Shown in pieces: positions 6,103 through 11,437 of a DNA stretch of 11,437 nucleotides. The stretch comes from CAYNJW01 sp964397665 (lineage in GTDB: Archaea; Nanobdellota; Nanobdellia; Pacearchaeales; GW2011-AR1), in the NCBI GenBank assembly GCA_964397665.1, contig CAYNJW010000017.1:1-11437 (forward strand). The letters run 5' to 3'. The translations under genes were made by a program, and so were the position numbers. The number at the start of each line of letters is the position of its first letter. Positions within the stretch are counted from its first letter, which is position 1. The notes beneath the pieces were generated by a model. The model was not told where the DNA came from and did no database searches. It was given only the letters and a program-made list of their open reading frames with translations.

Positions 6103-6381
6103 ATGGAATTAAAGATATACGAAACCTACAAAAACTTTGTTGAAAGAATTGAATCAGGAGAAGAAAAAGAGTATATCTTAACCACTAAAATTCCTTTTGG
6201 TGTAACTACTACTCTCGGTGAAACTGCCCTTCCTGAGAAAAAAGGATTTTTATCTTTCTTCAAAAAATATCATGAAGAAAGAGTAGTTATTTGTGTCGGT
6301 AATTGCAGTGGTGCTTGTGGTTTACTTGCAATAAATCAAAAAAAATTGAAAGATCTTGGCGGAAAATTGGGGACTTTTTAA
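6103..6381 (+). CDS. Uncharacterised 92-residue protein with a C-terminal Cys pair
   Basis: I do not recognise this protein. It is 92 residues from the ATG at 6103, with a helical charged N-terminus (MELKIYETYKNFVERIESGE), a beta-rich middle (TTKIPFGVTTTLGETALPEK) and a basic segment. It ends in hydrophobic VVICVGNCSGACGLLA, whose Cys residues are spaced CVGNCSGAC, followed by a short lysine-rich tail. The cysteines could bind a metal or form a redox pair, but nothing seen decides this. No membrane helix or signal peptide is obvious. A longer form starting with TTG at 6088 is possible; the TATA spacing argues against it. Its TAA overlaps the stop of the convergent gene by 4 nt, so the two transcripts probably read into each other. 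Confidence 0.7.
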   Translation: MELKIYETYKNFVERIESGEEKEYILTTKIPFGVTTTLGETALPEKKGFLSFFKKYHEERVVICVGNCSGACGLLAINQKKLKDLGGKLGTF

Positions 6382-6791
6382 AATAAAATTCCTGTTTGAT
6401 TAAATTGTTCTTCTTTACTAAGTTCTTCAATCATCCTTAAAACTTCTTCTTTAGTTCCTAAACTTCTTTCTTCTATTGGTCTTTGATTTTCAATTGCATC
6501 TTTTTTCCCATAAATCATTCCCTCAGAATATCCAAAGTCTATGTAAAATGCCGATAACTCTGCACTCTCTGCCCATTTTAAACCAGCCCTTAAACCTTTA
6601 ATCCTTTCCTTGCTGATTTTATCATTTAGAATTCCAGTTTGTGTATAAAATAAATGAGACGCGAAAGGTGCTTCGTCTCTTGAAAGAGAATTAACAACAC
6701 AAAGACGAGCATAAAGAATATTCCTTTTTGTTATTGAACCATTCTCGCCTTTGAAAGGGCTTTCTACTAAAACTCTTTTTAAAGATTCCAT
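6378..6791 (-). CDS. DUF7768-type protein, nucleoside 2-deoxyribosyltransferase-like fold (putative)
   Basis: A soluble 137-residue protein. The pattern is strand-PFKGENGSITKRNILYARLC, then a helix, DEAPFASHLFYTQTGIL, and a long helix with LRAGLKWAESAELSAFYIDF-x-YSEGM. It resembles short Rossmann-like proteins related to nucleoside 2-deoxyribosyltransferases and the YoqJ/DUF4406/DUF7768 group. In these, an N-x-x-YA segment, a P-x-x-x-HLFY segment and a G-x-SEGM loop surround a nucleotide-like pocket; Glu106 of SEGM is in the expected place. Such genes occur in archaea, bacteria and phages, mostly without a proven reaction, so enzyme activity is inferred. The promoter TATA is 25 nt upstream, suggesting a leaderless single-gene transcript. 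Its stop overlaps that of the convergent gene. Confidence 0.65.
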   Translation of the reverse strand: MESLKRVLVESPFKGENGSITKRNILYARLCVVNSLSRDEAPFASHLFYTQTGILNDKISKERIKGLRAGLKWAESAELSAFYIDFGYSEGMIYGKKDAIENQRPIEERSLGTKEEVLRMIEELSKEEQFNQTGILF

Positions 6792-6810
6792 ATTCTTAAA
6801 TTATGAAAGA

Positions 6811-6821
6811 AGTTTATAAGT
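6811..6821 (-). promoter_or_regulatory. TATA box of the DUF7768-type gene
   Basis: Minus-strand ACTTATAAACT is centred 25 nt before the ATG at 6791, leaving room for essentially no 5' untranslated region. Confidence 0.6.
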
Positions 6822-6834
6822 AATTCTATCCACT

Positions 6835-6840
6835 AAAAAA
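6835..6840 (-). terminator. Oligo-T terminator after rpo10
   Basis: Six T residues on the minus strand start 8 nt after the rpo10 stop and lie before the TATA box of the next gene. Archaeal termination needs little more than a T-run, so this is a plausible but minimal signal. Confidence 0.4.
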
Positions 6841-6847
6841 TCTTTAA

Positions 6848-7045
6848 TTAATATTTTTTAAATTTATTAACTAATTCAAGAGTGTCTGTCTGTCCTAAGA
6901 ATGCAGCTCTGCAACAATATCTCTCTAAACCTAAGTCATCTAAGACTTCTTTTGCTTTCTCTCCCTTAGCAGTTCTTTCTTTAAAATCTTTCCACAAATG
7001 TGCAATTGGTTTGCCACATGAAAAACATCTTATTGGAATTATCAT
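6848..7045 (-). CDS. rpo10: DNA-directed RNA polymerase subunit N (Rpo10/RPB10)
   Basis: This small zinc-binding subunit, shared by archaeal RNA polymerase and eukaryotic RPB10, helps assemble the Rpo3/Rpo11 platform. The 65-residue product shows the defining MIIPIRCFSCGKPIAHLW N-terminus with Cys7-x-x-Cys10, and the ERYCCRAAFLG segment with Cys44-Cys45, which together bind zinc. The helix between them carries the usual VLDDLGLERYCC pattern. Length is typical (about 60-75). It stands alone with its own TATA box, not in the ribosomal protein cluster (uL13-uS9-rpo10) where many archaea carry it. This is one of the clearest archaeal markers in the window. Confidence 0.97.
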   Translation of the reverse strand: MIIPIRCFSCGKPIAHLWKDFKERTAKGEKAKEVLDDLGLERYCCRAAFLGQTDTLELVNKFKKY

Positions 7046-7065
7046 AAATAAATGGCGAATTTCGG

Positions 7066-7076
7066 GTTTAAAAGGT
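7066..7076 (-). promoter_or_regulatory. TATA box of rpo10
   Basis: Minus-strand ACCTTTTAAAC is centred about 25 nt before the ATG, consistent with leaderless transcription. The 108-bp region between rpo10 and the ABC ATPase gene holds divergent promoters for both. Confidence 0.55.
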
Positions 7077-7120
7077 TTACTAAATTATATTTTTAAGATA
7101 ATTATAAAATAGATAGTAAG

Positions 7121-7133
7121 AAATATTATAAAC
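7121..7133 (+). promoter_or_regulatory. TATA box of the ABC ATPase gene
   Basis: AAATATTATAAAC ends 21 nt before the ATG at 7154; the TATA core is centred about 25 nt upstream, again implying a leaderless mRNA. Confidence 0.55.
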
Positions 7134-7153
7134 TACTTTCTTCATTAATTTTT

Positions 7154-7861
7154 ATGGTGAAAAGGAGTGAAGTTATAAAATTGAAAAATGTTTCTAAAAT
7201 TTATGATATGGGTGAAACAAAAGTTCATGCATTGAGTAATTTCGACATATCTGTAAAAGAAGGAGAATTTATTGCAATTATGGGTCCTTCAGGTTCTGGA
7301 AAGAGCACTTGTATGAATCTTGTTGGCAGTTTGGATACTCCAACAATTGGCGAGGTTTATCTTGATGGAACGAATATCTCCACACTTCACGAATCTGACC
7401 TTGCACAAATTAGGGGTGAAAAAATAGGCTTTATCTTCCAAAGTTTTAATTTGATTCCGACCCTAACTGTTAAGGGAAATGTAATGTTGCCTATGATGTT
7501 TCAAGGGTTAGATGAATTTGAGCGGTCTAGAAAGGCAGAAGATGTTTTAAAACTTGTAGACCTGGAAAAAAGAAAAAACCATTATCCTAATCAACTCTCA
7601 GGAGGACAAAGACAAAGAGTGGCTATTGCTAGAGCTTTGGCAAATAATCCTGAAGTTATTCTTGCTGATGAACCAACAGGAAATCTTGATACTAAAACCG
7701 GAGAAATTGTTTTAAAATTTTTAGATAACTTACATTCGCAAGGAAAAACAATTATTATGGTCACACACGATTCAAATTTAGCAAAAAAACATGCAGAAAA
7801 AATTTATTGGCTAAAAGATGGAAAATTAGAAAAAATCACTAAAGGAAATAAACACAAATAA
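7154..7861 (+). CDS. ABC transporter ATP-binding protein, MacB/LolD type
   Basis: This 235-residue cytoplasmic ATPase has all nucleotide-binding motifs: Walker A GPSGSGKST (44-52), Q-loop Gln96 in IFQSFNLIPTLTV, signature LSGGQRQRVAIARAL (148-162), Walker B VILADEPTGNLDT (168-180) and switch His205 in MVTHD. The A-loop lies near Tyr17 (VSKIYDMGETKVHAL). The sequence KIYDMGETKVHALSNFDISV and the SFNLIP stretch are typical of MacB/LolD/FtsE-like ATPases, which pair with FtsX-family permeases. Two such permeases lie immediately downstream on the opposite strand, the obvious partners. The stop is 10 nt from the end of the nearer permease gene. MacB-type complexes extract lipoproteins, peptides or drugs, or transmit mechanical force; the substrate here is unknown. 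Confidence 0.95.
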   Translation: MVKRSEVIKLKNVSKIYDMGETKVHALSNFDISVKEGEFIAIMGPSGSGKSTCMNLVGSLDTPTIGEVYLDGTNISTLHESDLAQIRGEKIGFIFQSFNLIPTLTVKGNVMLPMMFQGLDEFERSRKAEDVLKLVDLEKRKNHYPNQLSGGQRQRVAIARALANNPEVILADEPTGNLDTKTGEIVLKFLDNLHSQGKTIIMVTHDSNLAKKHAEKIYWLKDGKLEKITKGNKHK

Positions 7862-7871
7862 TCTAAAACGT

Positions 7872-9083
7872 TTATTCATACCTTAAAGCATCTACAGGAT
7901 TTATCTTTGAAGCTTTCCATGCAGGAATTATTCCCGAAAGTGCACCCGTTAAGGTTGCAAATAAAATACAACCTGCAAATAACCACCAAGGAAATGAAGG
8001 AGAAAGAAATCCCCAACCCATATTTAATAATAAATTTCCGCCAAAACTACTTAATCCCCAACCCAATAAAACCCCAAAAATTCCAGATATTAATCCCAAA
8101 ATTCCCGATTCAAATAAGAAAATTCCGAAAATAGCTGAATTCTTCCCTCCGATTGATTTTATAATTCCTATTTCTTTTATCCTCTCTATTACTGAAGTTA
8201 TCATCGTGTTTGAAGTATTTACTGCTGAAACCAAAACAGAAATTAAAGCGATTAAAATTACAAACCCAATTACAATATTCATTGCACTCATATAACTCTC
8301 TAAAAGTTCTGAAAAAGATTGGACTGTAAAATCCTCTTTTCCTTTTTCAAGATTTCTTTGTTTTCTCAACTTTTTCTCGACATTTTCAACTACTAAATCT
8401 ATATTTTCTGTGTCTATTCTTGCAACGACCATCCCATATGAAAGATTTTTCTCTGAAAAAAACTTACGAGCATATTTGTTAGTAATATAAATATTTGAAT
8501 CATCTTGCGGATTTCCTACCGGTTCGTAAAAGCCAATGATTCTTAATTTTTCACCATTGATTTCTATATTGTCATTTATATCATATCCCTTTTTGAAGAT
8601 TTTATTATCCAAAAGATAATTATATCCTAAAACAACTTTCCCCTTATCGTTCGACATTAGTTTTCTTCCTTTTGTAATTCCAATATTTGAAAATTCTATC
8701 ATTAAAGGTATTTTTGGTTCATAAGAAATTATAAAAGAATAAACTTTTTCTTTTCCTTTAGTTATTTCTCCTGGTTGAATATAAGAACCAGTAACCTCGT
8801 ATACTCCTGAAGCTTTTTTTATTGCGTCAATATCTTCATCAGTTATTGGAAATGAAGTTCCCAATCCTGTTGCCCCTCCGAATCCTTTTGCTTGAATGAT
8901 TAATTTATCTGCTGAAGTGCTACTTGTAAATCCATCTATATAAAAATACAATCCAAGCCCGAAACTTACAAAAATGAAAATTGTTGCAATTCCTAAAAGA
9001 ATAGAAAGAATTGTTAAAAAACTTCTTGTCTTCCTTTTTGACAATCCCCTTAAAGAATACTGTGCAAGTTCTCTAGATATCAT
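7872..9083 (-). CDS. ABC transporter permease, MacB/FtsX family (second of two)
   Basis: The 403-residue protein has the standard architecture: an N-terminal cytoplasmic segment (SLRGLSKRKTRSFLTILSIL), one membrane helix (about 20-45), and a large extracytoplasmic MacB core domain (about 46-265). Three C-terminal helices follow (about 270-295, 320-350, 368-392). The FtsX coupling segment SVIERIKEIGIIKSIGGKNS follows the second helix, and the protein ends in the family-typical INPVDALRYE. It has the same length and order as the upstream permease but a divergent core domain, so the two probably form a heterodimer. The start overlaps the upstream stop as ATGA, with GGAGG and GAGG just upstream. 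Its ATPase is convergent rather than in the operon. Confidence 0.92.
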   Translation of the reverse strand: MISRELAQYSLRGLSKRKTRSFLTILSILLGIATIFIFVSFGLGLYFYIDGFTSSTSADKLIIQAKGFGGATGLGTSFPITDEDIDAIKKASGVYEVTGSYIQPGEITKGKEKVYSFIISYEPKIPLMIEFSNIGITKGRKLMSNDKGKVVLGYNYLLDNKIFKKGYDINDNIEINGEKLRIIGFYEPVGNPQDDSNIYITNKYARKFFSEKNLSYGMVVARIDTENIDLVVENVEKKLRKQRNLEKGKEDFTVQSFSELLESYMSAMNIVIGFVILIALISVLVSAVNTSNTMITSVIERIKEIGIIKSIGGKNSAIFGIFLFESGILGLISGIFGVLLGWGLSSFGGNLLLNMGWGFLSPSFPWWLFAGCILFATLTGALSGIIPAWKASKINPVDALRYE

Positions 9084-10294
9084 CCTCTTAATGCCTCCAC
9101 AGGATTTTGTTTTGCTGCTTGTAATGCTGGAGCGATTCCTGCAATTGCACCAATTAAAAAACTACCAAAAAGAATTGCACCTAAAAATAAAAAGTCAAAA
9201 ACCGGAACGGTTTCTGAAGCTAAAAATTTATTTATTAAATTAATTCCTGCGAAACCCATTAACCCTCCGATTAAAATTCCAATTAACCCTCCGATTAAAC
9301 CCAATAATCCAGATTCTATTAAAAACTGGATAAATATTTGTGAATTTTTTGCACCAATTGCTTTCATAATTCCTATTTCTTTTTTTCGTTCTAAAACTGA
9401 AGTAGTCATAGTATTTACAATCCCTACTGCGCCAACAATAATTGAAACTGAAGCAATGATTATGATAAATATTTTAATTCCTCCAATAATATCTGTTACT
9501 GTTGAAAGTGTTGCATCAGGTGTTGAAACTTCGAAATCCTCTTCTCCTTCTTTAACATCTCTATTTTTTCTTAATACTTTTTCAATCTCAATTTTTGCTT
9601 TATCCATCAAGTCAAGATTTTTAACTTTTACAACAATTAAATCTACATCATCCCCATAATTCATTAAATCCTTCAAAGGTTGTTCATTCATTAAAAAAAT
9701 ATTATCAAATAGGAAACTCCCTTTCTTTTTTAGAATTCCTACAACTTCAAATGTTTTATTATTTACAGTTATTTTATTTCCCACTCTTATTTTCTTATCT
9801 AATCCAACTTTATCTTTACCAAAATTATAACCCAACAAAACTTCATTTGAATCTCCATCTTTTAGCATTCTTCCTGTTTCAGCTTCGAGATTTAAAACTT
9901 CATAAGCAAAAGCTCTGTCAGTTCCCGAAGGAATGTTGGTGCCAATACTAAAAATTACATGATCGTTGAATTCTATTTTTCCCGAAGGAATATTTCTTCT
10001 TAAAACTCTCTCCACTGTATCTAACTTTTCCAAGGATGAAACATCCTCAATTGTTAAAGGTTTTACAACACCTGTACCTGGTGGACCAAAAGAGTTTAAA
10101 CCTCCTGCCTGAATTGTAATAACTTCTGTTGTGCTAATTCCAAATTGACTCATTACTGCCATTTCTAAACCATTGCCAAGCATAACTAAAGCAACAACTG
10201 CTGCAATTCCAATTAAAATTCCGATTAGAGTTAACCATGAACGAAGTCCACGATGTTTTAAATTTCCAAAGGCTAAAATAAAATAGTCTTTCAT
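9080..10294 (-). CDS. ABC transporter permease, MacB/FtsX family (first of two)
   Basis: A 404-residue MacB-type permease. It has an N-terminal segment FGNLKHRGLRSWLTLIGILI, a first helix (about 18-42), an extracytoplasmic MacB core (about 45-270) with PPGTGVVKPLTIEDVSSLEK near its start, and three C-terminal helices (about 277-305, 328-352, 370-395). The coupling segment SVLERKKEIGIMKAIGAKNS and the terminal QNPVEALRG are textbook FtsX-family features. No catalytic residues are expected in a permease. The gene starts directly after the xerA stop with no spacer. A GGAGAG binding site 7 nt upstream, within the end of xerA, supports both the start and co-transcription. Confidence 0.93.
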   Translation of the reverse strand: MKDYFILAFGNLKHRGLRSWLTLIGILIGIAAVVALVMLGNGLEMAVMSQFGISTTEVITIQAGGLNSFGPPGTGVVKPLTIEDVSSLEKLDTVERVLRRNIPSGKIEFNDHVIFSIGTNIPSGTDRAFAYEVLNLEAETGRMLKDGDSNEVLLGYNFGKDKVGLDKKIRVGNKITVNNKTFEVVGILKKKGSFLFDNIFLMNEQPLKDLMNYGDDVDLIVVKVKNLDLMDKAKIEIEKVLRKNRDVKEGEEDFEVSTPDATLSTVTDIIGGIKIFIIIIASVSIIVGAVGIVNTMTTSVLERKKEIGIMKAIGAKNSQIFIQFLIESGLLGLIGGLIGILIGGLMGFAGINLINKFLASETVPVFDFLFLGAILFGSFLIGAIAGIAPALQAAKQNPVEALRG

Positions 10295-11104
10295 CTATAG
10301 GCTCTCCAAGGGGGATTTAATATTTGCAATATCTGAATTCGCAACATGAGTATAAATTTGGGTTGTTCTTAAATTTTTATGTCCTAACAATTTTTGTATA
10401 TATCTTATATCTGTTCCAGACTCTAATAAATGTGTTGCAAATGAATGTCTTAAGGCGTGTGGTGTTATTTTTCTTCCGATTGCACCTAAAGAATTCTTTG
10501 ACACTATTTCTTCGATAGTCCGATTTGAATACTTGCCTCCCCTATTTGATTCAAAGAAATATTTTTTTGGATTATTTGAAAGAAGATGTTTTAAAATATC
10601 CTCTTTTAAAGATTCTGATAATAGTGTTACTCTGTCTTTTGCACCTTTACCTCCACGAATAACTAGTAGATTCCTTTCTATATCTATATCCTTTGGTTTT
10701 AAAGAAATTAACTCTGAAACCCTTAAACCACCTGAATAAAGAAATTTAATTATTAATTTATGAACTGGATTTTTTACAAAATTTATAAGTTGTTTTATTT
10801 CAGTTTTGTTTAGAACATCTGGAAGTTTGGATTCTTTCTTGTATACTGGAATATCAAATTCCGTTAATTTTCCTAAGATTTTAAAAAGCAATTTTAAAAC
10901 TGAAGCTTGCATTTTTATTAAACTTGTACTCTTTCCAGAATTTATACTTCTTAATAAATAGCGCTTAACCTCTGTATTGGTGATTTTTTTCGAAATTTTA
11001 AGGAAATCTTCTAGGATATAGCTATAAGCTTTTACTGTTTCCTTAGAGTAATTATGCAATTTCAACTCATCTAAGAACTGCTTTTTAATCTCATTAATCT
11101 CCAT
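10295..11104 (-). CDS. xerA: XerA-like tyrosine recombinase
   Basis: This 269-residue protein has an N-terminal SAM-like core-binding domain (about 1-85: FLDELKLHNYSKETVKAYSY) and a C-terminal catalytic domain. The full tyrosine recombinase set is visible: Arg128 (SGGLRVSELISL), Lys153 (GGKGAKDRV), His216 and Arg219 (PHALRHSFATHLLE), His242 (LLGHKNLRTTQIYTH) and the nucleophile Tyr251. Length and sequence fit archaeal XerA, which resolves chromosome dimers at a dif site. A domesticated or mobile-element integrase of similar size cannot be excluded. It is the first gene of an operon with two ABC permeases, an unexpected pairing. A TATA box centred about 33 nt before the ATG suggests a very short leader. 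Confidence 0.92.
   Translation of the reverse strand: MEINEIKKQFLDELKLHNYSKETVKAYSYILEDFLKISKKITNTEVKRYLLRSINSGKSTSLIKMQASVLKLLFKILGKLTEFDIPVYKKESKLPDVLNKTEIKQLINFVKNPVHKLIIKFLYSGGLRVSELISLKPKDIDIERNLLVIRGGKGAKDRVTLLSESLKEDILKHLLSNNPKKYFFESNRGGKYSNRTIEEIVSKNSLGAIGRKITPHALRHSFATHLLESGTDIRYIQKLLGHKNLRTTQIYTHVANSDIANIKSPLESL
10302..10307 (-). promoter_or_regulatory. Shine-Dalgarno site of the first permease gene
   Basis: GGAGAG lies 7 nt before the ATG, inside the last codons of xerA. It shows the permease is translated from an internal start on the xerA transcript. Confidence 0.6.
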
Positions 11105-11131
11105 CTTTCTATACTTTTTAAGAAAGAATTG

Positions 11132-11143
11132 TTTATATATTTA
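11132..11143 (-). promoter_or_regulatory. TATA box of the xerA-permease operon
   Basis: Minus-strand TAAATATATAAA is centred about 33 nt before the xerA ATG, placing transcription start within about 10 nt of the start codon. Confidence 0.6.
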
Positions 11144-11328
11144 TGTAAAAATTGCGGATAAAAGGTGTTAGCCAAAATTTTCTTACTGCCTCCTAGCGTC
11201 GGTAAACCCAAAATCTTAAAGATGGGTGCCTTCGTTAAACGGAGAAAAAGAAAGAGAAAAATGCTTTGCACTTTTCATAACAAATATTTAACGGCTCATT
11301 ACATTCGACCCAAATTTTTACTTACTTT

Positions 11329-11398
11329 AAAAAACAAAAACGGATGAGAAAGGGGCTAGTCTCCTACAGACATATTGGTTCACTTCATTCGAAATTTA
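11329..11398 (-). ncRNA. Weak small-RNA candidate upstream of xerA
   Basis: A TATA-like box (11418-11428) predicts a minus-strand start near 11398. About 60 nt downstream the sequence runs into TTTTTGTTTTTT, a plausible archaeal terminator. Between them lies a GC-richer segment with a small GTCT-AGAC hairpin around TGTAGG and the stretch ACTAGCCCC. There is no C/D or H/ACA box set that I can place and no reading frame. It could equally be plain promoter-proximal AT-rich DNA. Confidence 0.25.
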
Positions 11399-11437
11399 AT
11401 AAAAAAAGACATTTATTTTTTATATAATACAAAATGT

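Larger units (their letters stand above)
11105..11437. other. Intergenic region upstream of xerA, no recognised gene
   Basis: This 333-bp stretch holds the xerA TATA box and no convincing coding sequence; the frames crossing it are short, basic and unlike any family I know. Two local stems can be drawn on the plus strand around 11186-11222: TTACTG with CGGTAA (one G-U), and ACCC with GGGT enclosing an AT-rich loop. The plus-strand pairing is slightly better than the minus because of the G-U. On the minus strand a TATA-like attatataaaa (11418-11428) and T-runs near 11329-11340 could bound a short RNA. The right edge may hold the promoter of a gene outside the window. Confidence 0.5.

Noticed and set aside
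10295..11104. An integrated mobile element bounded by the tRNA-Arg repeats and the recombinase gene
   Set aside because: No matching repeat is seen near the recombinase, the intervening genes (5S, tRNA-Gly, rpo10) are core genes, and the recombinase looks like chromosomal XerA.
11165..11347. 60-codon plus-strand frame and a 66-codon minus-strand frame upstream of xerA
   Set aside because: Neither shows a family pattern, membrane profile or promoter at the right spacing. Runs of Arg/Lys come from purine-rich DNA. The minus-strand frame overlaps the xerA start and ignores its TATA box.
11341..11375. Fluoride-type riboswitch suggested by CTCCTACAG
   Set aside because: Only that short string matches; the 5' helix and pseudoknot partner sequences are absent.

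Overview
The window looks like a low-GC archaeal chromosome segment, most likely from a DPANN-type lineage (Woesearchaeota/Pacearchaeota-like). The archaeal assignment rests on RNA polymerase subunit N (Rpo10), an intron in a tRNA at position 37/38 with a bulge-helix-bulge-like fold, SecD/SecF, a XerA-type recombinase, and TATA boxes about 25-30 nt upstream of genes. The DPANN placement is inferred from AT-richness, compact overlapping genes and an isolated 5S gene; it is not proven.

Layout. (a) 1-5251, minus strand: one tight operon transcribed right to left. It runs secF, secD, a short UDP-sugar dehydrogenase-like gene, a small YdjM-like membrane protein, a Wzx/MATE-type polysaccharide flippase, and the first 20 codons of a further gene cut by the window edge. 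Neighbours overlap or lie 1-2 nt apart. (b) 5252-6070: an RNA cluster. A promoter palindrome and two identical 98-bp tandem repeats lie 3' of a minus-strand tRNA-Leu(UAG)/tRNA-Arg(CCU) pair. A plus-strand tRNA-Gly(UCC) and an unlinked 5S rRNA gene follow. (c) 6071-7045: a small unknown protein (+), convergent with a DUF7768/deoxyribosyltransferase-like gene (-), then rpo10 (-). (d) 7046-11104: a MacB/LolD-type ABC ATPase (+), convergent with an operon (-) of xerA followed by two paralogous MacB/FtsX-type permeases. (e) 11105-11437: intergenic sequence with no recognised gene, holding the xerA promoter and a weak small-RNA candidate.

How the genes work together. SecDF would assist protein export through the Sec channel, and its co-transcribed partners look like surface-glycan genes, so the first operon reads as a cell-envelope unit. 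The ABC ATPase and the two permeases together supply the parts of one MacB-like exporter or mechanotransmission complex, although they come from opposing transcripts. First or single genes have TATA boxes centred about 25 nt before the start codon, which implies leaderless mRNAs. Several internal operon genes have Shine-Dalgarno-like sequences.

Nothing here is a clearly new defence or mobile system. The most unusual element is the 98-bp repeat pair carrying copies of the tRNA-Arg 3' end.
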